64,000 bases of DNA from Salinimicrobium soli (lineage in GTDB: Bacteria; Bacteroidota; Bacteroidia; Flavobacteriales; Flavobacteriaceae): contig NZ_JBLUWW010000003.1 in the NCBI RefSeq assembly GCF_048323655.1, positions 558,001 to 622,000 of the forward strand, in the 5' to 3' direction. Both the position numbers and the translations under genes were made by a program. The notes under the pieces are model-generated. The model saw nothing but the letters and a program-made list of their open reading frames with translations, was not told where the DNA came from and made no database searches. Below, one piece after another: positions 54,008 through 61,566 of this stretch. The stretch's first letter is position 1; the number at the start of each line of letters is the position of its first letter.

Positions 54008-54311
54008 CTTACTAAAATTTTATGTTTTCACCACAGCTTTACCCGGTCTTAACCCTCTTTTAAGAAGGCTTTCCGGAAATTGTGCTAAAGAACTGTTTTT
54101 TTAAACAAATATTTTAGAACCGTGGCAAAAAAAAGCTATTGGCTTGATACTCTTATACAAAACCCCAGATCTTTTGTCCTTCCTTAATAAAAGTGTACCT
54201 TTGCCAACCGAAATGCGGAATTTCTATTCAGCGCTGTTAAGGTCCTTCCTTTCTATTTTCTGTTTTATTTCCATTTCACGCAATCTATTTTAATTGATAA
54301 ACAAAGTTATT
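54008..54311. other. Intergenic region upstream of the FKBP gene
   Basis: A 304-bp divergent gap between the 3D-domain gene and the FKBP gene. It holds the promoter at 54173-54203 (listed separately) and a 5' leader of about 100 bases for the FKBP transcript. No ORF or RNA structure was recognised. Confidence 0.5.
54173..54203 (+). promoter_or_regulatory. Bacteroidota promoter of the FKBP gene
   Basis: TTTG at 54173-54176 and TACCTTTG at 54196-54203 are spaced by 19 bases, an exact match to the Bacteroidota -33/-7 pattern. Transcription would start near 54210, leaving about 100 bases of leader. Confidence 0.7.
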
Positions 54312-54740
54312 ATGAGTCAGGTTAAAGAAAATGACACAGTAAAAGTACATTACACCGGTAAATTGACAGACGGACAGGTCTTTGACAGTTCTCTTGAAAG
54401 GGAACCGATCGAATTCACCATGGGTCAGGGTCAATTGATCCCGGGTTTTGAGAAAGGTTTACTGAATATGAAGGAAAACGAAAAGAAAACTATTACGATC
54501 CCTGCTGAAGAAGCTTATGGTGAGCCAAGACAGGAACTGATCCAGGAAGTAGAAAAAAGTCAGCTTCCCGAAGAGATCAAGCCTGAAGTAGGAATGGGAC
54601 TTGTTTCTAAAAGTCCTGACGGAAGAGAAATGAACCTGGTAGTAAAAGAGGTGAAAGAAGAAACTATCGTAGTTGATGGGAATCACCCATTGGCAGGAAA
54701 AGATCTTGTTTTTGACCTTGAAGTGGTTGAGATCAAATAA
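54312..54740 (+). CDS. FKBP-type peptidyl-prolyl isomerase (SlyD-like)
   Basis: A 142-residue cytoplasmic FKBP. The N-terminus SQVKENDTVKVHYTGKLTDGQVFDSS and QGQLIPGFEKGL are FKBP hallmarks, followed by an inserted IF-like domain (about 70-125) with EAYGEPRQELIQEVEKSQ and a final VFDLEVVEI strand. SlyD-like isomerases catalyse prolyl cis-trans exchange and act as folding chaperones; this copy lacks the metal-binding His-rich tail of E. coli SlyD. The start at 54312 is preferred to the upstream frame at 54294. A strong terminator follows. Confidence 0.88.
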   Translation: MSQVKENDTVKVHYTGKLTDGQVFDSSLEREPIEFTMGQGQLIPGFEKGLLNMKENEKKTITIPAEEAYGEPRQELIQEVEKSQLPEEIKPEVGMGLVSKSPDGREMNLVVKEVKEETIVVDGNHPLAGKDLVFDLEVVEIK

Positions 54741-54759
54741 TACCTGAAGGTATATAAAG

Positions 54760-54792
54760 AAAAACCCTGCATAAATTCTGCAGGGTTTTTTA
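54760..54792. terminator. Bidirectional terminator after the FKBP gene
   Basis: A 12-bp stem (AAAAACCCTGCA at 54760-54771, TGCAGGGTTTTT at 54779-54790) with a 7-base loop lies between the convergent FKBP and ferredoxin genes. Confidence 0.87.
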
Positions 54793-54810
54793 ATTTTTAA
54801 AATAAACGAA

Positions 54811-55164
54811 TTAGTCTTCCTGGTGCATAAAGCGCTGCTTTGCCAGTAGTTCCTCATCTGTCTCCTCATTGGCAGGGTCAGGCACACAACAGTCGACAGG
54901 ACAAACGGCCGCGCATTGAGGCTCGTCATGGAATCCTTTACACTCCGTACACTTGTCTGGAACTATATAATATATTTCGTCGCTAAGAGGCTCCTGTGCC
55001 TCTGAAGCGTTGGCCTTTTTACCATTGGGAAGGATCACATCACCATTTAGATCTGTACCGTCAGCATAGCGCCAGTCATCTGCCCCTTCGTAAATGGCAG
55101 TGTTAGGACACTCCGGTTCACAGGCTCCACAGTTGATGCATTCGTCAGTTATAATAATTGCCAT
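54811..55164 (-). CDS. Dicluster 4Fe-4S ferredoxin
   Basis: A 117-residue protein with two cysteine motifs: ECINCGACEPECPNTAI (residues 8-24) and DKCTECKGFHDEPQCAAVCPVDC (about 70-92), in which the second cluster motif has a longer loop between the second and third Cys (C-x2-C-x8-C-x3-C), a trait of the FdI-like bacterial family. It would transfer electrons at low potential. It is the last core-type gene before the mobile island: the integrase lies upstream, and the gene itself appears intact. Confidence 0.9.
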   Translation of the reverse strand: MAIIITDECINCGACEPECPNTAIYEGADDWRYADGTDLNGDVILPNGKKANASEAQEPLSDEIYYIVPDKCTECKGFHDEPQCAAVCPVDCCVPDPANEETDEELLAKQRFMHQED

Positions 55165-55245
55165 AGCTTTTTTTTGTTCTAAATTTGCACAAATTTTTTA
55201 CTTAATCTTATGTATATGTAAATCAGTGTATTAACATTCATTGTG

Positions 55246-55261
55246 TTTAAGCATTTAAGCA
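55246..55261. repeat. Tandem TTTAAGCA repeats upstream of the integrase
   Basis: TTTAAGCA occurs twice in direct succession (55246-55253, 55254-55261) with a further TTTAAG at 55278-55283, overlapping the integrase promoter. It could be a recombinase arm-binding site or an operator at the island boundary. Confidence 0.4.
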
Positions 55262-55272
55262 TAATTTTGTGC

Positions 55273-55307
55273 TTTTGTTTAAGTATATACTCTTATTTAT
55301 ATCTTTG
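55273..55307 (+). promoter_or_regulatory. Promoter of the integrase gene
   Basis: TTTTG at 55273-55277 and TATCTTTG at 55300-55307 are spaced by 22 bases, somewhat longer than the consensus 19. The predicted start is about 55314, giving a leader of roughly 23 bases before the ATG at 55337. Confidence 0.5.
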
Positions 55308-55336
55308 CTCAAGTCGATTGTCAAAGTTTAATCAGT

Positions 55337-56869
55337 ATGTCTAAAACCACTTATGCCCTTGCTGCACTGAATCACGGTTCCATCAAAGATACAAAAGTAA
55401 TAAACCTTCGGGTTACTACAAATAGGAAACCAAAGTACAAGTCCCTTAAGATAAATGTCAAGGCAAAAAATTGGGACCAAAAAAATCAGAGAGTAAAGGG
55501 TGGACTGAGAGGTGAGCCTAATGCCGACCTTATCAATGATAAGATTCACAAGATTCTTCTTAAGGCTCAAACTGAAGAAAACACTCACGTGGGTAAAAGA
55601 GAGAACAGCTTTCTGGATTACGCAAAGTATATTATTGGTGGAACACATACTCATGGAACTCGACAGAATAGGTACAGGGCCATTAAAAAATTGGAAACCT
55701 ATCTCGATTACAGAGGCTTAGAAGACCTCCCATTCACTAAGTTGGATAATATCTTCATTGAAGGCTATTACTCGTGGCTAATGATGCCTGATGGTGGTGG
55801 CTTGGCAGTATCAACTGCCAATGAATACATGCAGATATTGGACCAGCTGGTGGACAAGACCATCTTGTCTGGTAAACACCACTTTAATAGCCATCCATTT
55901 TTAGGTCATAGAAGAAAAAAAACAGATAATATACTGGAAGTATTGGATGATACCGATTTGAAGAAGTTAATTGAATACAGACCCAGAACTGTAAAGCAAA
56001 AACAGGCTAAATCCGTTTTCTTCATGATGATGCATTTATCTGGAATACGCATATCAGATATCCTCACCCTTACCTTTAGCAATTTCTTTGTGGATAATGA
56101 GGGACGGCTTATGGTAAGATACAAAACTCAAAAGTCTTCAAAGGTTGTCACTACCAGGGTAAACATAGAAGCGGCATTGGAAATTATCAAGTTCCTTCAC
56201 CCATATGATGTGAAAAAACAGACCAGTACTTTTATAACCCATAATTTGGAATATACCAGGTTGCGTGCACGATTAAAACAGGCCAAACGAGAATACGAAT
56301 CAATCATTCCCTCTACTCTGGACTCCATCTACCGAACAATGACCGAAGAGCCAGACAAAGATTACATGTGGTTGCTGGAGCGAGAAGCAAAGGCTGAGCG
56401 GAAAAAAGAACATTTGAGGATTGAGATAATCCATTGTGAGGAAAAAATGGAGGAACACAAAAGAAAAATGATGAACAATATTGCCGACACCATCATGGTA
56501 ATTAAGAAGGAACACCCAGGTGATACAATATTACCTCACATGAGAGGTCTATACAAAGGTGAGGACCGTTTGAGCCCAGAAGTTGAAGCCATATGCAATA
56601 ATTTTAAGACCAAAAATAATCAAGCCCTTAAACGAATTGCTAAGAAGGTGGGGATAAAGAAAAAAATATCTAACCACCAGGCCAGGCACGTCTTTGCAAT
56701 GAAGCTTTTTCTAAAAGGTGTAAATATGCATTACATTTCTCTGGCTCTGGGCCATAGTAATATTGCCACTACAGATAAATATAGGCAGAAGCTTATCGAT
56801 GATAGACTTCATGATGTTACTGACGATTTTAGTGAGACTTTTAAAGACCTCAGTATCTGGGGTAATTAA
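55337..56869 (+). CDS. Tyrosine recombinase (integrase) with a helical insertion
   Basis: A 510-residue tyrosine recombinase. An SAM-like core-binding domain (about 85-190) precedes the catalytic domain with Arg238 (SGIRISDILTL), His447 and Arg450 (NHQARHVF), His473 (LGHSNI) and nucleophile Tyr482 (TTDKYRQ). Between the first Arg and the HxxR motif lies an unusual highly charged helical stretch (about residues 305-395), which explains its length compared with the usual 380-420. It is the first gene of the island and has its own promoter; it would catalyse integration and excision of the element, the target being the region just upstream of the ferredoxin. Confidence 0.88.
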   Translation: MSKTTYALAALNHGSIKDTKVINLRVTTNRKPKYKSLKINVKAKNWDQKNQRVKGGLRGEPNADLINDKIHKILLKAQTEENTHVGKRENSFLDYAKYIIGGTHTHGTRQNRYRAIKKLETYLDYRGLEDLPFTKLDNIFIEGYYSWLMMPDGGGLAVSTANEYMQILDQLVDKTILSGKHHFNSHPFLGHRRKKTDNILEVLDDTDLKKLIEYRPRTVKQKQAKSVFFMMMHLSGIRISDILTLTFSNFFVDNEGRLMVRYKTQKSSKVVTTRVNIEAALEIIKFLHPYDVKKQTSTFITHNLEYTRLRARLKQAKREYESIIPSTLDSIYRTMTEEPDKDYMWLLEREAKAERKKEHLRIEIIHCEEKMEEHKRKMMNNIADTIMVIKKEHPGDTILPHMRGLYKGEDRLSPEVEAICNNFKTKNNQALKRIAKKVGIKKKISNHQARHVFAMKLFLKGVNMHYISLALGHSNIATTDKYRQKLIDDRLHDVTDDFSETFKDLSIWGN

Positions 56870-56977
56870 GACCATTTCGGGAGGTTTATCTTTACGATAC
56901 TTCAAACAGAATAAAATCCAGATGAGTTGCTATGGAATAAATCCAAATTATTAATTTAGTTGGAAATATTCCATGCA

Positions 56978-57331
56978 ATGAAAAATCCTTTAAAAGAACA
57001 AGGAAGAACAGACAACCATCCCCAACCAGAAGTTGAAGAAAGTATTCGAGGTTTAGAATTTGATTACAGTTATACAGGAAAACGTATGGGCGGAAGCCAA
57101 ATTGAACTTCATGTAACCAGCACAATTAGAGACTGGAAGACTTTAACTTACATCAGAAAAAGCTGGTATTTGGGTTCCAAAAATGATTGGAAAGGGTGTA
57201 TTAAAAACCACATTATAGACCATCTTAATGACCTTAGCGTTGGTCGAATGATGGTCATGTCCCTTTTGCGGGAGTTTGAAGTAACCGAATCGAACTTCAT
57301 TCCCTGGGAGAGGTACCATAACAGAAAATAA
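56978..57331 (+). CDS. Island protein of unknown function
   Basis: A 117-residue protein (start at 56978, MKNPLKEQ; the frame is open to a TTG at 56960). It has mixed alpha/beta character: a strand-rich middle (GLEFDYSYTGKRMGGSQIELHVTST) and a helical end (IDHLNDLSVGRMMVMSLLREFE). No domain is recognised. It sits 108 bp downstream of the integrase. Confidence 0.5.
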   Translation: MKNPLKEQGRTDNHPQPEVEESIRGLEFDYSYTGKRMGGSQIELHVTSTIRDWKTLTYIRKSWYLGSKNDWKGCIKNHIIDHLNDLSVGRMMVMSLLREFEVTESNFIPWERYHNRK

Positions 57332-57381
57332 TTTCCCCTTAAATATCGTTGACAATAGAGTTAATTGTTTAACTTAATCCA

Positions 57382-57765
57382 ATGATTTTCAAGGGCTCTG
57401 TTTTAGGTTTTCTAATGATGCTATCTGTTGATGGTGGAGCTCAAGCTATATTTACCTCACCAATCACCCAGGAATATCCGACCATTTTCACAACGGATTT
57501 TAAAGATATCAATAGAAACCTTTTTATTGAACCCGAAACTATCACTCTGACCACTGACACTGAAGACGGTAAAATAATAGACGTTTTTGATGTTATTGAA
57601 ATTAAAGATGAAGGAGGTCTTCTTAAATTTCTTTGTGTTACCAGAACGGGGGAAAAGCTTGTGACTGTTATTATCCCAGTACAAGAAAAAATCGAAATTA
57701 TTGATATCTATAGACCCTCCAGCGTGACTGGTGAAGTTGAACAAATTCGGCTCTGGGTAAATTAA
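57382..57765 (+). CDS. Exported island protein of unknown function
   Basis: A 127-residue protein with a short possible signal peptide (MIFKGSVLGFLMMLSVDGGAQA) and a beta-rich mature part (TTDTEDGKIIDVFDVIEIKDEG, FLCVTRTGEKLVTVII). No domain is recognised. It is followed 10 bp later by the next small gene, so the two may be cotranscribed. Confidence 0.5.
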   Translation: MIFKGSVLGFLMMLSVDGGAQAIFTSPITQEYPTIFTTDFKDINRNLFIEPETITLTTDTEDGKIIDVFDVIEIKDEGGLLKFLCVTRTGEKLVTVIIPVQEKIEIIDIYRPSSVTGEVEQIRLWVN

Positions 57766-57775
57766 GTAACCTTCT

Positions 57776-58021
57776 ATGATTATGACTTTATATGAGTACA
57801 AGTTACTACCGTTAGAAAAACAACATGAGGTTCTACACAGGGACGGGACCTTTCTTGAAGTCGTTACCGTTGGAGAAAGTAAGTACGTTCTCTACTCTTT
57901 ATGTAATTTTTACGTGGAACTAAAGTATGCTGTCGCTCAAAATAGGGTGTTAAATTTACTGAGCTTCAAACCTTGTGAGAAACTGGATAAATATTTGAGA
58001 AATTACCCCTCGCCCACCTAA
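57776..58021 (+). CDS. Small protein common in Bacteroidota mobile elements
   Basis: An 81-residue protein: MTLYEYKLLPLEKQHEVLHRDGTFLEVV is a start I have seen in many short genes of Bacteroidota islands and conjugative elements, followed by YVLYSLCNFYVELKYA. The function is unknown. An ATG two codons later (57782) is also possible. Confidence 0.6.
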   Translation: MIMTLYEYKLLPLEKQHEVLHRDGTFLEVVTVGESKYVLYSLCNFYVELKYAVAQNRVLNLLSFKPCEKLDKYLRNYPSPT

Positions 58022-58247
58022 CCATTCAGCGGTAAATCGGTATACTGATAAGCTTTAAGGTTAAATCGGAATACCCCCAGTGGGTTAGTCTTAACAGTTA
58101 CCCTGTTTTGTGATATCTAATGAGCCTTTTTAAGATACTTGATTAATTCAGTCTTACATTTTTTATTCTGTCGGCATAGGTTCATATTATATCACTATTC
58201 CTATACATCTTAATTACTTCTCTTATCGAGGCTCGGATAAACTGAAG

Positions 58248-58901
58248 TTAAAAACCCGATTGACCAGACTCCCCAATTTCTGGTTTGTTATATGTCCAGA
58301 TGTATCCCCTGTGCTTTCGTAAGGTTCCATAGCAGACTTTGCGAATAGACTTATTATAGTATCCAGCTGCATGTGCTTCATCAACAGATTTCCATTCCTT
58401 AACCAAGTGACCTTTTTCGGTAAGTTGATAAACAGCTTTTCTTCTGTTTTCTGCGGCCCTAAGATGGCAGTCATTGTGTGTCACATTAGCCTGCACTGTA
58501 ACCCACTCCAAGTTAAAAAATTGGTTATCATGTCTTATCTCGTTAATGTGATTAACGACTGGTAATTGTTCTGGATTAGGAATGAAATGGGTGGCGACTA
58601 AACGATGAACCAAATGTTCCTCGTATTCTGTGCCTCCATCTTTATAAAGTCGGGCACAAGTATAACCCAATGGCTTCGGGGTAAGTTTTAGTAGTTTGTC
58701 GGGATAGTTTCTCTTGTACCCATCTCTGGCAATCATCTGTCTCCCTGCAGAAAGAATCCTTCCCATATTACTTATCCAGTAACGATGTTCAAAACCTCTA
58801 ATCGGTTTCCACACCTCCAGTTTATCTGCTTTTACAACTTTATTTTTCCATATGCAAAATGCTCCATGGTTATGTTCTTTGATTATATGTGATTCGGTCA
58901 T
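58248..58901 (-). CDS. NUMOD4/HNH homing-type endonuclease
   Basis: A 217-residue protein with three parts: NUMOD4 (about 27-60: EVWKPIRGFEHRYWISNMGRILS), an HNH-type nuclease core (about 95-150: VHRLVATHFIPNPEQLPVVNH followed by NFFNLEWVT-like strands and N), and a C-terminal NUMOD1-type DNA-binding repeat (KAVYQLTEKGHLVKEW, AAGYYNKSIRKVCYG). Such free-standing homing endonucleases occur in phages and islands. It is on the minus strand between plus-strand island genes. Whether it is active is unknown; the catalytic His and Asn residues look present. Confidence 0.82.
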   Translation of the reverse strand: MTESHIIKEHNHGAFCIWKNKVVKADKLEVWKPIRGFEHRYWISNMGRILSAGRQMIARDGYKRNYPDKLLKLTPKPLGYTCARLYKDGGTEYEEHLVHRLVATHFIPNPEQLPVVNHINEIRHDNQFFNLEWVTVQANVTHNDCHLRAAENRRKAVYQLTEKGHLVKEWKSVDEAHAAGYYNKSIRKVCYGTLRKHRGYIWTYNKPEIGESGQSGF

Positions 58902-59058
58902 AATAGATTTTATTTATAACTATTATAAGCCCAGAAATGAATAAGTAAACCTTACACCATAAAAAATTACAATCTTTGGTAAAAGTGAAAGGAAGATGAA
59001 GCAGAGTTAGGTCAACTCTGGACTGTACCTTCACCTGATTGTAAAACAATTAAAAACT

Positions 59059-59193
59059 ATGCATAACTACAGGTTAACTCCAGAAGATTTAAGAAGATTT
59101 GAAGGATACCAGAATGTTACTGATGATGAAGCCGAATTAATCCTTGATGATGTTTTAGCTCTGGCAAGATTGTGTTTGGACCTGGTCGGGTGA
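59059..59193 (+). CDS. Tiny 44-residue acidic island protein
   Basis: ATG at 59059 starts a frame of 44 residues (MHNYRLTPEDLRRFEGYQNV, then TDDEAELILDDVLALARLCLDLVG) that ends in TGA at 59193. The pattern of a helical, acidic peptide is coherent and resembles short ORFs I associate with Bacteroidota mobile elements. It lies 158 bp before the serine recombinase. Confidence 0.45.
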   Translation: MHNYRLTPEDLRRFEGYQNVTDDEAELILDDVLALARLCLDLVG

Positions 59194-59219
59194 TAAATAC
59201 TTCAAACACTCTGGGAAGT

Positions 59220-59287
59220 GTGGTACAAAAAAACTGTGGTACTTTTATCTTGGTTTGAGGTACTACTGGTGTTGATTATTGTAGTAC
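59220..59287. repeat. Repeats before the serine recombinase, possible res/operator site
   Basis: Three direct repeats of GxGGTAC (59220-59226, 59236-59242, 59257-59263), and GTAGTAC at 59281-59287 that forms an inverted repeat with GTACTAC at 59260-59266. They fill the region upstream of the recombinase gene, where resolvase binding sites are commonly found. Confidence 0.4.
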
Positions 59288-59351
59288 GTTTTTCCTTTGG
59301 ATTTTTCTGCATTTATCGCTATATTGCTATATACCAATAAATCAACTCCAG

Positions 59352-59984
59352 ATGAATGTAGCTATCCTCACCAGAGTATCAAAAGAGTCCCAATCCTTTG
59401 ACCGACAAATCACAGACTTGCGAAGTCACGCCAACAGAAAAAACTACACCATCCTGGGCGAGTTCAATGAAAAAATAACTGGTGCAGCAAAGAACCACGA
59501 CCGACAAGCATGGAATGAGCTAATGGACTTGGTTATCACAAAGCAATTGGATAAGGTATTGGTGTGGGAGTTATCAAGACTTGGGAGAAATACTCTTGAG
59601 GTCCTCAAAACCCTGGATGCTCTTCACGAGCATAAGGTTTCTCTATACATTCAGAACTATAACATTGAAACCCTCAATGCTGATGGTTCTTTGAACCCAA
59701 TGTCTCAACTGATGGTAACCATGTTGGCTGAATTCTCCAGGACCGAACGTGCACTTATCCAACAACGTCTGGAAAGTGGTTACCGAAAACATCTTAGAAA
59801 CGGTGGTACCGTGGGGCGTAAAAAAGGTATTAGGATGACAAATTCACAGCTATTAGAGAAACACAAAGAGGTGGTTAAATTCTTAAGAAAAGGGCGTTCA
59901 ATAAGGGAAACCGCCACTCTGGCTTCAGTATCAACCAGAACAGTTCAGAAGATTAAGAAGGCTATGACACCTATTTGTTGTTAG
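59352..59984 (+). CDS. Serine recombinase (resolvase/invertase family)
   Basis: A 210-residue small serine recombinase. The catalytic domain reads MNVAILTRVSKESQSFDRQI (Ser10 within RVSKESQ is the nucleophile), followed by the motif VWELSRLGRNTLE (about residues 74-86) and the E-helix (about 105-140), then a C-terminal helix-turn-helix (about 165-200, with SIRETATLASVSTRTVQKIKK). It may resolve or invert DNA within the island, possibly at the repeats just upstream. Confidence 0.88.
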   Translation: MNVAILTRVSKESQSFDRQITDLRSHANRKNYTILGEFNEKITGAAKNHDRQAWNELMDLVITKQLDKVLVWELSRLGRNTLEVLKTLDALHEHKVSLYIQNYNIETLNADGSLNPMSQLMVTMLAEFSRTERALIQQRLESGYRKHLRNGGTVGRKKGIRMTNSQLLEKHKEVVKFLRKGRSIRETATLASVSTRTVQKIKKAMTPICC

Positions 59985-60044
59985 ACCACAATTAATTCTC
60001 ACCTGCCATTCAAATTCCATATCTTTCCCAATAAATTTCTTTTT

Positions 60045-60539
60045 ATGAACTATACCGATAAACTTGTCTTCGATAGAGGATTATTAAATGACCCTAAAAT
60101 TAACTTTCACCATCATAAGTTTTTGACAGTCTTACATTTTAACCTTGTGGACCTTAATAACCGTTACAAGACCCATGTACAAATGGAATATAGTTGGGCG
60201 ACCAAATTAGTTAAACCTCTTCCACCCTATAGTAGGTATTCGGAGACAATAGGAAAGAGACTTAACACATACCTGGCTTTCTTCTTTACTCCACTTGAGG
60301 AAAAGGAGTATGCACAATGGCTGATAAATATTATTCAGAACAGATACAAAACATTGCTTTACACCCTTCAGAACCAAGACTATAGTGAGGATGAAGAATT
60401 CATTTATGAATTAAACCTGTTTATATCCTTATATAAGGACTACCACCCAATTCAGCTCTGGGATAACCAAACAGAGGAATTTTTTAAGGTTACTATGAAC
60501 AAATTTTGTTCGCAATTGGAAGCTGAATATCAAATATAA
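60045..60539 (+). CDS. Island protein of unknown function
   Basis: A 164-residue cytoplasmic protein, rich in His, Tyr and Trp in the first half (FHHHKFLTVLHFNLVDLNN, SWATKLVKPLPPYSRYSE) and helical later. No domain is recognised. It is 60 bp downstream of the recombinase and ends at a terminator, so it may belong to that transcript. Confidence 0.45.
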   Translation: MNYTDKLVFDRGLLNDPKINFHHHKFLTVLHFNLVDLNNRYKTHVQMEYSWATKLVKPLPPYSRYSETIGKRLNTYLAFFFTPLEEKEYAQWLINIIQNRYKTLLYTLQNQDYSEDEEFIYELNLFISLYKDYHPIQLWDNQTEEFFKVTMNKFCSQLEAEYQI

Positions 60540-60557
60540 TTACCAAATAAGAAGAGA

Positions 60558-60585
60558 AAAGCCAGCGCTTGGCTGGCTTTTTTTT
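60558..60585 (+). terminator. Terminator after the unknown island gene
   Basis: GCCAGC (60561-60566) and GCTGGC (60572-60577) form a stem followed by a run of T (60578-60585). Confidence 0.8.
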
Positions 60586-60761
60586 AGAATAACAGCAAAT
60601 ACACTACCGCTACTTCAACCAAGGAGATTTTAACCTCCAAATTGCTGATTTTTATTATCATTACAATTAGTTGTTGTATGCTCGCATCTTGAGCTATTAT
60701 ACCACATCAGGGTTTTAATCTTTTAAGCGAGACCCTCATGTTTACTATATCTAACTCGCTT

Positions 60762-61466
60762 TTACGGCACTTTGGACACCTCACTTTTTGATTGGATATC
60801 CCGATGAAGATTCTCAATTTGTTTGGGTAAAATGTAGATGTATTCAATTAGATAGTCAATTAAGTCCATCATCTGAGTGGCAATTTCTTTATCTGGAGTA
60901 TTTTCCAAATCAAAATGCGCTCCAAGGTTACCTCCTTTTCTTAGGGCATCAGCCAAAGTTAAAATAGGTTGCTTCAGCTCCAAATGACTTGGTAATTCAG
61001 TTAACCTTTTGCTCAGCGAATGTTTCTTTTTATCATCTGGTAATAAATCTTGAGTTATCCCTTCTAAAAGTCTCCGTACCAGAACGGATGTAGCAGTCCA
61101 CTGACCATGGTTATATACATCAAGAGTAGATTCATAAGCTTTTTTTAAACCAAGGTTCAAGTTTGAATCGGTTTTACCGAAATCAATAATAGAGCTTCTT
61201 CTATTGGTATGAGGATAAATAAAAAGTTCACCAAACTCGCCATCTTCAGCCGAATCATATCCAATGTACACAAACTTGCTTGTTTGGCTACAGCCCGAAC
61301 ATCTCGATTCAGTTGTGAGTGAAAGATGTGTCTGGGGTATTGACCAGGGTAAAGCAAAATTCACACTCCTACCGCAGTGTGGGCAAGTCCAATCGACTGA
61401 ATAGACCAATTTAAAATTGCCACGTTTCTGGTGACGTGTGAAAAATTTTTTATCGATTTTCTCCAT
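60762..61466 (-). CDS. DUF4145 zinc-ribbon protein
   Basis: A 234-residue protein. The N-terminus has a zinc ribbon: CPHCG at about 29-33 and CSGC at about 56-59. The C-terminal part (about 105-225) matches DUF4145: the helical YESTLDVYNHGQWTATSVLVRRLLEGI, with LRKGGNLGAHFD as a typical end motif. DUF4145 proteins frequently lie next to type I restriction and other defence genes; here it is divergently oriented to hsdM, 100 bp away. It may help sense or regulate; the function is unknown. Confidence 0.78.
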   Translation of the reverse strand: MEKIDKKFFTRHQKRGNFKLVYSVDWTCPHCGRSVNFALPWSIPQTHLSLTTESRCSGCSQTSKFVYIGYDSAEDGEFGELFIYPHTNRRSSIIDFGKTDSNLNLGLKKAYESTLDVYNHGQWTATSVLVRRLLEGITQDLLPDDKKKHSLSKRLTELPSHLELKQPILTLADALRKGGNLGAHFDLENTPDKEIATQMMDLIDYLIEYIYILPKQIENLHRDIQSKSEVSKVP

Positions 61467-61566
61467 ATAAAGGGTTCTTCTACGAATTTAAATAATTTTA
61501 ACTAATCACTAACATTTTCTTACATTTACCTCACCCTACACAAGTTCAATAACATTAAAATCATTT

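Noticed and set aside
55165..55336. Search for a tRNA or tmRNA gene as the island's attachment site
   Set aside because: No cloverleaf or acceptor stem could be folded by eye; the region looks like plain AT-rich promoter DNA.
58022..58080. Imperfect direct repeat (GGTAAATCGGTATAC and GGTTAAATCGGAATAC) considered as an attachment site
   Set aside because: It is inside the island, short and imperfect, with no recombinase gene beside it; no support beyond similarity.
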